Shown in pieces: positions 7,792 to 14,972 of a stretch of 38,980 bases of DNA. Location of the stretch: contig CAKTEF010000016.1 in NCBI GenBank assembly GCA_934547065.1, positions 1 to 38,980 of the forward strand, read 5' to 3'. Position numbers and translations under genes: made by a program. A model generated the notes under the pieces. The model saw only the letters and a program-made list of their open reading frames with translations, did not search any database and was not told where the DNA came from. Position 1 is the first letter of the stretch, and every line of letters begins with the position of its first letter. Source of the stretch: an uncultured Faecalibacterium sp. (GTDB lineage Bacteria > Bacillota > Clostridia > Oscillospirales > Ruminococcaceae).

Positions 7792-7929
7792 AATAACCCT
7801 CTCAGTCAAAGCTGATCGGCTTTGCCAGCTCCCCCGAAGGGGGAGCCTATTGCGAGCCTGGGATAAAGGCAGCATAGCCTCGCCCTTTGGGAGAGGTGGC
7901 ATTGCACAGCAATGACGGAGAGGGTTATT
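7792..7929. repeat. Palindromic repeat acting as a bidirectional terminator
   Basis: The ends are AATAACCCTCTC (7792-7803) and GAGAGGGTTATT (7918-7929), a perfect 12-bp pair, with T runs outside on both strands. Inside are a variable hairpin AAAGCtgatcgGCTTT, CTCCCCCgaaGGGGGAG, CTCGCCCtttGGGAGAG and GCATTGCacaGCAATG. It fills the gap between the convergent SPFH/RHH operon and the ApbE gene and probably ends both transcripts. Confidence 0.8.
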
Positions 7930-7935
7930 CTTTTT

Positions 7936-9036
7936 TTAATTTGCGTGTTCGTCCCATCCGCTGGATTTGACCACTTCGCCGTCGGTGGTACACCAGAGGG
8001 CTTCCACGCCGTCCAGCGACTCCACCAGCGCCTGCCCTTCGTCCAGCGGCAGGCAGAACAGGCCGGTGGTCAGGCAGTCGGCCACGCCGGAATCCGGGGC
8101 CAGCACGCTCACGCTGTCAAAATAGACGGCGGGCCAGAGGGTGGCCGGGTCAATCAGGTGATGGTAGCGGACCCCGTCCACCACATAGTAGCGCTGGTAA
8201 TCGCCGCTGGTCACCAGCGAAAGATCGCTCATCCGGACGGCGGCCACGGTGGAGGAAGCGGAAGTGTACACGTCCGAGGAATCCCACGGGTCTTCCACAC
8301 CGCCCACCCAGCTGCTGCCGTCTGGCTTTTGACCGATGGCGCGCAGGTTGCCGCCCACGCTGATCAGGGCGCTGGTCAGGCCGCGCGCCTGGGCAGCCTG
8401 CGCGGCCTGCTCCACGGCGTAGCCCTTGCCCACGCTGCCCACATCCAGCGACATCTCCGGGTCGGCCAGGTAGACCGTTTTGGCCTCCTCGTCGATCACA
8501 AGGTCTGCAATGTCGCAGTGCCGGGCGGCGGCTTCCAGTTCGGCCTGGTCGGGCAGCCGGTTGTTGGTGTCGTCCTGGTCGGCCAGGGCGGCTTCGCGGT
8601 CGTTGTGCCAGATGTTCAGCACGCTGCCCATGGCGACGTTCAGCTTGCCGCCGGTGGTGGTGTACATCTGCCGGGCCAGTTCCAGCATCCCCAGGATCTT
8701 GTCGTCCACGGCCACGGGCGCTTTGCCCGCATTGTCGTTGATGGTCTTGACATTGGTCACGCCGTCGTAATCGTTGTAGATATCGTACAGCTTGTGATAT
8801 TCCAGCAGGTCGGCGTGCAGTGCGTCCATCTGCGCGTTGAACTCCTCCTGGCTGTCGCAGTAGGCAATGACCTGGGTGATGGTATCAAAGGCATCGTAGA
8901 ACACCGTGGTGTAGCGCTGCGGGCCATTGGCGGCAGAGGAAGCGCTGCCGGACGAGGCAGCGGTGCCGCAGCCTGCCAGCAGGCCAAGGCTGAGCACGGC
9001 AGCCAAAAAAGCGGAAGCAATGCGTCGGAATCTCAT
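7936..9036 (-). CDS. apbE: FAD:protein FMN transferase, ApbE lipoprotein
   Basis: 366 aa. The signal peptide ends in a lipobox LLAGC (Cys23), so the protein is anchored outside the membrane. The ApbE core is visible: YDAFDTITQV, TGGKLNVAMGSVLNIW, SLDVGSVGKGYAVEQA (the flavin-binding DxGxxxKG region), ALISVGGNLRAIG, HHLIDPATLWPA, and SGVADCLTTGLFCL. ApbE links FMN covalently to Thr/Ser of target proteins such as Rnf/Nqr subunits or extracellular reductases. No such target lies in this window. The ATG overlaps the stop of the upstream DUF3783-like gene (ATGA), so the two are translationally coupled. Confidence 0.92.
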   Translation of the reverse strand: MRFRRIASAFLAAVLSLGLLAGCGTAASSGSASSAANGPQRYTTVFYDAFDTITQVIAYCDSQEEFNAQMDALHADLLEYHKLYDIYNDYDGVTNVKTINDNAGKAPVAVDDKILGMLELARQMYTTTGGKLNVAMGSVLNIWHNDREAALADQDDTNNRLPDQAELEAAARHCDIADLVIDEEAKTVYLADPEMSLDVGSVGKGYAVEQAAQAAQARGLTSALISVGGNLRAIGQKPDGSSWVGGVEDPWDSSDVYTSASSTVAAVRMSDLSLVTSGDYQRYYVVDGVRYHHLIDPATLWPAVYFDSVSVLAPDSGVADCLTTGLFCLPLDEGQALVESLDGVEALWCTTDGEVVKSSGWDEHAN

Positions 9037-9455
9037 GCGTTGGCGTTCTCCTTTGCGGCGGTAAAGGCGGCGTGCTCCTCCTGCAGGTTGGCCAGCAGGT
9101 CCCCGAACACCCAGCTCTTGTTGGTGGGGGTCACCACGGCTTTGAGCGGGATGTTCACCTGTGCCTGCTTCATCAGATCCAGCAGGGTGTCCACGTCCTT
9201 ATCTTTGAAGTTGGCCAGCACCAGGGCGGGCGGAAAGGCCCCCGGCTCCAATACCAGGGTTCGGGCGGTTTTCGTCTCCACCTCGCCCAGCAGCTGGGCC
9301 ACGGTGCGGCCCGCGTCAGCCGGGGAGACGAGCAGCAGCTTCATCCCGAACGCGGGAGCCATGCCCTCCAGGATGCCGCGGTCTGCGGCGGAAAGGTTCC
9401 AGCCCAGCGCCAGCGGGATGCCGGCGTTCTGGTTGCGTGCAATGTGAGCTTTCAT
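9033..9455 (-). CDS. DUF3783-like protein
   Basis: 140 aa from the ATG at 9455, chosen for the purine-rich GAGGTCAAG just upstream. A longer frame to 9485 adds ten residues without a good ribosome site. Features are a small alpha/beta fold with KLLLVSPADAGRTVAQLLG, TARTLVLEPGAFPPALVLAN, then KDVDTLLDLMKQAQVNIPLKAVVTPTNKSW. The last segment (contact between a predicted sub-domain and TPTNKSW) resembles what I recall of DUF3783 proteins in Firmicutes. No signal peptide or catalytic motif. It overlaps apbE by four bases, so a role in flavinylation or a related redox process is possible but unproven. Confidence 0.65.
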   Translation of the reverse strand: MKAHIARNQNAGIPLALGWNLSAADRGILEGMAPAFGMKLLLVSPADAGRTVAQLLGEVETKTARTLVLEPGAFPPALVLANFKDKDVDTLLDLMKQAQVNIPLKAVVTPTNKSWVFGDLLANLQEEHAAFTAAKENANA

Positions 9456-9580
9456 AAACTTGACCTCGTTTCGAGTGTGATTCAAAAGATACCATAGTAT
9501 AACACAAAACGATCGAAAAAGAAAAGCATCGGAACGCCGGTTTTGATGGAGTAAAAATCGTAGAATTTTGGAAAAACATC

Positions 9581-9609
9581 TTGAAATCCGACGGCCGGGT
9601 GATTATTAT
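9581..9609 (+). promoter_or_regulatory. Promoter of the poly-G surface protein gene
   Basis: TTGAAA (9581-9586), a 17-base spacer, TATTAT (9604-9609). The leader of about 56 bases ends in a modest ribosome site (GATGAG/GAGG) before the ATG at 9672. Confidence 0.6.
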
Positions 9610-9671
9610 AAAAACGGATCGCGGCAAAAAATGGAGATGCCGCGAAATGAACGAAAGATGAGGTAGTTGCT

Positions 9672-11625
9672 ATGAGAAGAACAAGAATGCGGATCATCAG
9701 TGCGGCGCTGTCGGCTTGTATGATGCTGACAGCTTTTCCTGTAAGTGCCATTGCGGCCGGGGGGGGGGTATGATGGCCCCGAAAGCAGCGTAAGCGAGCA
9801 GACGGAGAATGCGAGAGAACTATCACATAGCGGCGAGACGATTACAGAAGGCGGCTATTATAAAGTTAGTACGGGAACATATACCGGGCCAATTAAGATT
9901 AACACAACGGAAACTGTAAACATTGAAATTACGGGAAACGTAACAGCGAATACTGACCCGCTTTTTAATATAGGGAATGCGGGAATCGTAAACATCATAA
10001 ATGATGGTGAGTATGAAGTTGACTGTGCAGGAAAGCATCTCATGTATATGAGCTGCTCGACGGCTCAGGTAAATATGACCGGTGGTCACTATAAAACATC
10101 CGGTGGAACCCATATGATTATGGATTTCAGCGGAACCCTGACGATGACAAATGTTACTGCACAGTCCGAAAAAGGCTACACGGTGACAAGCGCAGGAACG
10201 GTTATTATCAATGGCGGCAGTTATACACGCAGTGGTGCAATTGTTTCAGGTGTGGAAAATGGAGCGATCGGTAACGGCGGCGGAACGATGGAGCTTCACG
10301 ACGTTCAGGTGAATTCCACTCAAGTGGCAGTCACGAACTCGAGTGGTACGCTGACAATTGACGGAGGTACATATATTCCGGGCGATTGGTATGAATGCGT
10401 CAGAAATGAAACGGCAACGCTGAAGATTTATAATGGCACGTTTAGCAGCAAAAGTGCCAGCTGCATCAAAAATAACTGGGGACAAGTTTTTATCCACGGC
10501 GGTACGATCACTTCTGATGAAAAGACGGCGGTTGAGAACAATGGCGGTCTGCGCATGAGCGACGGCACGGTCACAGCCCCCCAGGGAACGGCCATTCTGC
10601 TTACAAATATAGCCGGCGATGCCCAGATCACCGGCGGCAGTATCATCAACAGCGTCAACGGGATCTGGCTGCAGGACATCGGCGAATCTGAGGTGACGCT
10701 GAAAAACGTAACATTCAGCGGCAACCAGAATGATATCCATCTGGGAGCGGGCCAGAAGATCAACATCAAAAAGAGCTTTACCGGCAGCGCTACGGTTCTG
10801 GTAGATGACCCGGACGAGGGCCGCCAGATCACCCTGGAAAGTGAAGATGTCTCGTACCAGAAACAGCTGAACCTTATCAGCAACAACGAGGGCTATCGGG
10901 TCGGCTACAAAAAGGAGAACGATCAGGAATACCGGATGCTGACCACCCGGATCGGAAATGCGGTGACCGCTGTGGATGCCGTGGCAACGGCGGAGATCAA
11001 CGGTGAGGTCAAGGAGCTGGACAACACGACCCCGGTGCCTGTCGGTACAATCGTCACCATCAAAGCGAACAAAGCACCGGATGGTATGGTGTTCGACCAG
11101 TGGACGGCGACCCCGGCGGACCTGCTGGGCGATACGGCCTTTGCCTGGAAAGAAGAAAACACGACCTTTGTCATGCCGGATCATGAGATCACTCTGGCGG
11201 CGCAGTACCGTTCGGCGGAGATCGAAGATGATTCCGATTGGGTGGGCACGGCCCTGATCGCAGCTACGGTGGCTGTCGGCGGTGCGGTGCTGTTGTATCA
11301 GGCGCACGAACTTGGAACCGAAGCGTATCTGAATCGTGTCCTCCCTTACGGCGAAGCCATTCCGAGTAACCGCATCCAACTGGCGGAGCTGCTCTGGCGG
11401 GATGCCAAATGCCCGGAAGCAGTCAGCACGGAGAATTATCGTGATATCGACAGCGACAGCGCGAAAGAGCAGAAAGCCGCACACTGGGCCGTGGAAAGCG
11501 GGCTGGTGAAACTGCAGGACGAGGAAACGTACCCCAATTGCTTTGACCCGAATGCACCGGTCACCAAGGTGGATGTGATCCATGCTTGGAAAAAAGCGCA
11601 GGAACTGAAGAAAGCCGCCCAGTAA
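9672..11625 (+). pseudogene. Secreted beta-helix surface protein, out of frame at a poly-G run (possible phase-variable gene)
   Basis: Two frames make one gene. The ATG at 9672 opens a textbook signal peptide (MRRTRMRIISAALSAC then MMLTAFPVSAIAA) that enters ten G and stops at TGA 9771-9773. The other frame runs from the G run to 11625 for about 620 residues. With nine or twelve G the signal peptide would join the body right after the AIAA cleavage site. The body begins with many short repeats typical of right-handed beta-helices (GTVIINGGSYTRSG, GTLTIDGGTYIPG, TLKIYNGTFSSKS, GQVFIHGGTITSD). It continues with a bacterial-repeat/InlB-type domain (VGTIVTIKANKAPDGMVFDQW...EITLAAQY), a membrane segment (GTALIAATVAVGGAVLLYQA), and an SLH-like tail ending TKVDVIHAWKKAQELKKAAQ. 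It is a likely adhesin or cell-surface protein. The shift may be a real switch or a sequencing error. Confidence 0.8.
9759..9768 (+). repeat. Homopolymeric run of ten G at the signal peptide junction
   Basis: Ten consecutive G directly after GCGGCC, at the codons following the predicted signal peptidase site. Reading 9 or 12 G would restore one frame through the whole gene; 10 or 11 would not. Tracts of this length are prone to slipped-strand mispairing in other phase-variable genes. Confidence 0.85.
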
Positions 11626-11652
11626 AAACGGACGGCATCGCATAAGATAACA

Positions 11653-11700
11653 GAAAAGGCAGACCCGGCGGAGGATCCAAACCGCCGGGTCTGCCTTTTT
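11653..11700. terminator. Strong bidirectional terminator between surface gene and aroF
   Basis: AGGCAGACCCGGCGG, a ten-base loop, CCGCCGGGTCTGCCT: a perfect stem of about 15 bp with A and T runs on either side. It serves the convergent genes ending at 11625 and 11714. Confidence 0.9.
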
Positions 11701-11713
11701 GAGATCCTGAAGA

Positions 11714-12727
11714 TCAGTTCATCGTCTTGCCAAAGAACTCGACTTCTTTGCTGATAAAGCCCATCAGTTCGTCGAACTGGTCGGGGGTCAGGCTCTGGGC
11801 ACCGTCGCACTTGGCCTTGGCGGGGTTGTTGTGGACCTCGATCATCAGGCCGTCGGCTCCGGCGGCCACGGCAGCCTTTGCCAGCTGGGGCACCATCCAG
11901 GCGTGGCCGCAGGCATGGCTGGGGTCCACCACCACGGGCAGGTGGGTCATTTTGTGGAGCATGACCACACCGGCCAGGTCCAGGGTGTTGCGCATACTGG
12001 TCTCAAAGGTGCGGATGCCGCGCTCACACAGGATGACGTTCTCGTTGCCCTCGGCCATGATGTACTCGGCGCTCATCACAAATTCTTCCAGCGTGTTGGC
12101 CAGGCCGCGCTTGAGCAGCACAGGCTTTTTCTGGCGGCCCACGGCCTTGAGCAGCTCAAAGTTCTGCATGTTGCGGGCACCCACCTGGATCAGGTCCACA
12201 TTCTCGAACAGGGGCAGGTGCTCGGTGTTCATGATCTCGGTCACAATGGGGGCACCGGTAGCGCGGCGGGCCAGCTTGAGCAGGTCCAACCCCTCGCTGC
12301 GCATTCCCTGGAACGAGTAGGGCGAGGTGCGGGGCTTGAACGCGCCGCCGCGCAGCAGGGAAGCCCCGGCGGCCTTGACGCGCTGGGCGCAGTAGGTGAT
12401 CTGGTCCTCGCTCTCGATGCTGCACGGGCCCGCGATCACGGCAAAGCTGCCGCCGCCGATCTTTACGCCGCTGACATCCACCACGCTGTCGTCCGGGTGG
12501 AACTTGCGGTTGGCCTTTTTGTAGGGCTCGGACACGCGGCGGCAGGCCTCCACCACGGGGTTGGCCAGCACCCAGCTCTCGGCAATGGCCTTGGTGTCGC
12601 CGATCAGGCCCAGGATGTGGGTGTCGCTGCCCTTGGAGTCGTTGATCTGCAGGCCCATATCCTGCAGTTCGTGGCAGAATTCCCGCACCTGTGCGTCGGG
12701 AGCGTTCTGTTTGAGTACGATGATCAT
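11714..12727 (-). CDS. aroF: 3-deoxy-7-phosphoheptulonate (DAHP) synthase
   Basis: 337 aa. Catalyses condensation of phosphoenolpyruvate and erythrose 4-phosphate, the first step of the shikimate pathway. Residues 1-70 form a small ferredoxin-like regulatory domain (MIIVLKQNAPDAQVREFCHE). The catalytic barrel follows with GGGSFAVIAGPCSIES, LRGGAFKPRTSPYSFQG (PEP/E4P binding), QVGARNMQNFELLKAVG, ENVILCERGIRTFE and VVVDPSHACGH (metal). This is the Bacillus/Thermotoga layout in which the N-terminal domain carries feedback inhibition, typically by Tyr or Phe. It is a single gene, not part of a larger aro operon here. Its promoter carries two operator-like dyads (12805-12858). Confidence 0.95.
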   Translation of the reverse strand: MIIVLKQNAPDAQVREFCHELQDMGLQINDSKGSDTHILGLIGDTKAIAESWVLANPVVEACRRVSEPYKKANRKFHPDDSVVDVSGVKIGGGSFAVIAGPCSIESEDQITYCAQRVKAAGASLLRGGAFKPRTSPYSFQGMRSEGLDLLKLARRATGAPIVTEIMNTEHLPLFENVDLIQVGARNMQNFELLKAVGRQKKPVLLKRGLANTLEEFVMSAEYIMAEGNENVILCERGIRTFETSMRNTLDLAGVVMLHKMTHLPVVVDPSHACGHAWMVPQLAKAAVAAGADGLMIEVHNNPAKAKCDGAQSLTPDQFDELMGFISKEVEFFGKTMN

Positions 12728-12804
12728 GGCGGTCGTCTCCTTTTCCTCACATGGGATAACGGCAAAAGGAGAGCGGCTCCATTGCCGTGGCTTGTTTCGT
12801 CAAA

Positions 12805-12858
12805 CTTCAGTTTCCTGAAGCATGGGCCTATCATATCACTTCAGGAAACTGAAGTCAA
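12805..12858 (-). promoter_or_regulatory. aroF promoter with two dyad operators
   Basis: On the minus strand: TTGACT (12858-12853), a 17-base spacer, TATGAT (12835-12830). The dyad CTTCAG-N4-CTGAAG occurs twice: at 12839-12854, inside the spacer and touching the -35, and at 12805-12820, just past the start point. The two copies are in opposite orientation as 17-bp units (12804-12820 and 12839-12855) and their centres are 34 bases apart. The arrangement fits a dimeric repressor binding two sites, perhaps cooperatively. The regulator is not identified. Confidence 0.8.
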
Positions 12859-12877
12859 TACCCCGGCAGGAACTTTT

Positions 12878-12906
12878 TTGAAATTTTTCAGAGAACGTGG
12901 TAGAAT
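12878..12906 (+). promoter_or_regulatory. ybaK promoter
   Basis: TTGAAA (12878-12883), a 17-base spacer, TAGAAT (12901-12906). It is directed rightward, back to back with the aroF promoter. The roughly 190-base leader contains the half repeat at 12934-13001. Confidence 0.6.
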
Positions 12907-12933
12907 AGGGGCGGGATTCGGCTCCCGCTTGCC

Positions 12934-13001
12934 GTGAGCCGCAATTAGCTCTCCCTCTGGGAGAGCTGGCGCGTAGCGCCTGAGAGGGCGAGGACGCTGA
13001 C
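12934..13001. repeat. Half-element of the palindromic repeat in the ybaK leader
   Basis: Starts GTGAGCCGCAATT, like 961-1036, has CTCTCCCtctGGGAGAG, a variable hairpin GGCGCgtaGCGCC, and ends GAGAGGGCGAGGACGCTGAC. Together with 961-1036 it shows that the hairpin next to the end changes while remaining self-complementary. Confidence 0.7.
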
Positions 13002-13104
13002 CACAACCCGGAGCACCTGAGAGGGCACGGCCGGCAAAGGCGGTGCAGGACCTGAGTTTCGAGCAAACTGCAATATTAAAAAAGATTGAATGGGGATCAG
13101 ACAA

Positions 13105-13587
13105 ATGGGAAAAGAAGCAAAAACGAACGCCATGCGCATTCTGGAGCGGGCCAAGGTGCCGTATACGGCCCACGAGTATGCCCATGAGGAGGGCGTGGCA
13201 GTGGACGGTGTGACCGTGGCCGCCAGCATGGGCGAGGACCCGGCCTGCGTGTACAAAACGCTGGTCACGCAGGGAGCAAGCCGGAACTATTTTGTGTTCG
13301 TCATCCCGGTGGCGGCGGAGCTGGACCTGAAAGCCGCCGCCCGCAGCGTGGGGGAAAAGAGCGTGGCCATGATCCATGTGGCCGATATCAATAAGGTAAC
13401 GGGTTATGTGCGGGGCGGCTGCAGCCCGGTGGGCATGAAAAAGCAGTATGTCACCGTGTTTGACGAAAGCGTGCTGGCGCAGGAAAAGGTCTATGTTTCC
13501 GGCGGCCGCATCGGCACGCAGGTCTGCTGTGCCCCCGCCGACCTCATCAAGGCCGCACGGGCCGCCACAGCGAAGATCATTTTTTGA
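13105..13587 (+). CDS. ybaK: YbaK/EbsC-type aminoacyl-tRNA deacylase
   Basis: 160 aa from the ATG at 13105, for which GGGGATC is a plausible ribosome site; an in-frame ATG at 13090 would add five residues. Family features are AMRILERAKVPYTAHEY, then ACVYKTLVTQG (the conserved KTL), FVFVIPVAAELDLKAAA, and GYVRGGCSPVGMKKQ, the strongly conserved G-x-SPxG loop that shapes the active site. YbaK hydrolyses Cys-tRNA(Pro) formed by misacylation. Monocistronic as far as can be seen. Confidence 0.93.
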   Translation: MGKEAKTNAMRILERAKVPYTAHEYAHEEGVAVDGVTVAASMGEDPACVYKTLVTQGASRNYFVFVIPVAAELDLKAAARSVGEKSVAMIHVADINKVTGYVRGGCSPVGMKKQYVTVFDESVLAQEKVYVSGGRIGTQVCCAPADLIKAARAATAKIIF

Positions 13588-13634
13588 GAGGGCAGCTTAT
13601 CGCTGCATCTATGGCTTTTTCGCCAACGGCATCG

Positions 13635-13791
13635 CCCTCTCAGCTTCACTTCGTTCAGCAGCTCCGGGTTGCGGCACCCAGCATCCGCTTCGTGCCTTGG
13701 GCGGCACTCGCGTCTTGCTGGCCGCGGCCCCAACAACTCCTCCCTGTTTCGGCCGCAGGCCGCGGTCGTCGTCGTTGCCCCCAAAGGGAGA
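13635..13791. repeat. 157-base long repeat, copy 2
   Basis: Same orientation and length as 1121-1277 with about eleven substitutions. The hairpin CGGCCgcaGGCCG replaces CCGCCgcaGGCGG of copy 1, a compensatory pair change. It begins 48 bases after ybaK. Confidence 0.8.
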
Positions 13792-13840
13792 GCCAACGCA
13801 TATCCCAGATTCAGCACCTGCTGGCCTTGAGCCGCCAAAG

Positions 13841-14014
13841 GCTTCCCCTTGAGGGGAAGCTGTCTGCGAAGCAGACTGATGAGGTGAAAACCTTGTGGCA
13901 GATATTGGTTTTGGAGCCGCAGGCGATTTTAGCAAAAAACAAATCTTATGCCAAGGCCTCCCCTACTAGGGGAGGTGGCATCGAGCGTCAGCGATGATGA
14001 CGGAGAGGTTGTAC
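13841..14014. repeat. Degenerate palindromic repeat pieces before the pur leader
   Basis: The first piece (13841-13892) is CTTCCCCttgaGGGGAAG followed by the variable hairpin GTCTGCgaaGCAGAC and ATGAGGTG. The second (13951-14014) has CCTCCCCtactaGGGGAGG, a GAGCGTCAGCGATGATGAC segment and the GAGAGGTTGTACAG end. The intervening 58 bases show no structure I recognise. From 14018 to about 14170 the sequence becomes AT-rich and carries no gene. Confidence 0.65.
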
Positions 14015-14175
14015 AGAGGAGAGGCTTTATCTGAGAAAGCTGCCACTTGCGCCTTACAAATATATATTTTCCAATAAGTCATACTTAAAAAGAAAAAGAA
14101 TGTCGAAACTGCACAAAACTTTTGAAAGTTTTTTGGCACCATGAGAACACAAGGGAGAAATTGGGAAAACACCCT

Positions 14176-14203
14176 TTGCAAAGCGTCTTTTTTGCCGTAA
14201 ACT
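14176..14203 (+). promoter_or_regulatory. Candidate pur operon promoter
   Basis: TTGCAA (14176-14181), a 16-base spacer and TAAACT (14198-14203). This is the best-spaced pair in the AT-rich stretch before purE, but not a strong consensus. A start near 14210 would give a leader of about 260 bases with the peptide frame and terminator below. Confidence 0.4.
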
Positions 14204-14292
14204 GTACTTATCAGAAAGACGATATGCCCTTTGGAACAGGGGCTCGTTTGGAGAAAAAAGCGGATCTCATGAGATTTTCGGAGGAACACGGA

Positions 14293-14412
14293 ATGATGGA
14301 ACGGCTGCTTGGTACCCTGCACCGGCTGTGCGCGGGTGGTCACAAGGGGCATCGTGCAGCTGCATGGGAGAACGCTTTGCACAAGGGGCAGATCAAAGGG
14401 GCCGTGGTGTAA
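14293..14412 (+). CDS. Putative 39-aa leader peptide upstream of purE
   Basis: The frame starts with two ATG codons eight bases after GGAGG (14280-14284). It encodes MMERLLGTLHRLCAGG and HKGHRAAAWENALHKGQIKG then AVV. The stop TAA (14410-14412) falls in the loop of the terminator at 14398-14439, so ribosome progress would directly affect hairpin formation. Codons include four His and five Arg/Lys-Gly pairs but no run of one amino acid, so the sensed signal is not obvious. HKG occurs twice because of a direct DNA repeat CACAAGGGGCA (14341 and 14380). Coding is inferred from the ribosome site only. Confidence 0.45.
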   Translation: MMERLLGTLHRLCAGGHKGHRAAAWENALHKGQIKGAVV

Positions 14413-14439
14413 CTGTACACCGCAGCCCTTTTTGTTTTG
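14398..14439 (+). terminator. Intrinsic terminator in the purE leader (attenuator candidate)
   Basis: GGTGTA ACTG TACACC forms a perfect core stem, extended by GGGGCCGT/GCAGCCC with one mismatch and followed by TTTTTGTTTT. It lies 33 bases before purE with no promoter visible in between, so it should block pur transcription unless prevented. GCCCTTT at 14225-14231 could pair with AAAGGGGC at 14395-14402 and disrupt the 5' arm; that antiterminator is a proposal. Confidence 0.75.
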
Positions 14440-14471
14440 AGGTTCCTGGGAGAGAAAGAGAGGCTTGGATT

Positions 14472-14972
14472 ATGATTCGTAAAGTTGCAGTCATTATGGG
14501 CTCGGACAGCGATTGGCCGGTGGTCAAGGGGGCCTGCGCACAGCTCAAGGCGCTGGGCATCCCGTTTGAGGCACATATCCTTTCGGCACACCGCACCCCG
14601 GCCGAGGCCGCCGCGTTTGCCAAAAGTGCAAAGGGCAGCGGCTTTGGCGTGATCCTGTGTGCAGCCGGCATGGCGGCCCACCTGGCCGGTGCCTTTGCGG
14701 CCAACACCACTCTGCCGGTGATCGGCATCCCGATGAAAGGCGGTGCCATGGACGGCCTGGATGCCCTGCTGGCCACTGTGCAGATGCCCAGCGGCATCCC
14801 GGTGGCGACCGTGGCGCTGAACGGTGCCAAGAACGCTGCCTGGCTGGCCGCCGAGATCCTGGCCCTGGGCGATGAGGAGCTGGCTGCCAAGGTGGAAGCC
14901 GAGCGCACCGCCATGGCTGCACAGATCGCCGCCAAGGAAGAAAAACTGCAGAAAGAGATCGAGGAGCTGTAA
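14472..14972 (+). CDS. purE: N5-carboxyaminoimidazole ribonucleotide mutase / AIR carboxylase
   Basis: 166 aa, the usual size. The nucleotide loop VAVIMGSDSDWPVVKGA, the SAHRTPAEAAAFAKSA motif with the catalytic His, and GFGVILCAAGMAAHLAGAFAAN are all present. It ends with helices QIAAKEEKLQKEIEEL. Class I PurE rearranges N5-CAIR made by PurK; class II carboxylates AIR directly. No purK is in this window, so the class is left open. The ATG at 14472 follows a GGGAGAGAAAGAGAGG purine stretch. The stop TAA shares its last A with the purF ATG. Confidence 0.95.
   Translation: MIRKVAVIMGSDSDWPVVKGACAQLKALGIPFEAHILSAHRTPAEAAAFAKSAKGSGFGVILCAAGMAAHLAGAFAANTTLPVIGIPMKGGAMDGLDALLATVQMPSGIPVATVALNGAKNAAWLAAEILALGDEELAAKVEAERTAMAAQIAAKEEKLQKEIEEL

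Noticed and set aside
14122..14292. Upstream extension of the leader frame to 14122
   Set aside because: No ribosome site there; GGAGG fits only the ATG pair at 14293/14296, and the upper part overlaps the probable promoter.
14018..14471. Purine (xpt) or PRPP (ykkC) riboswitch before purE
   Set aside because: I looked for their conserved cores and could not find them. A divergent form cannot be excluded without a covariance model.
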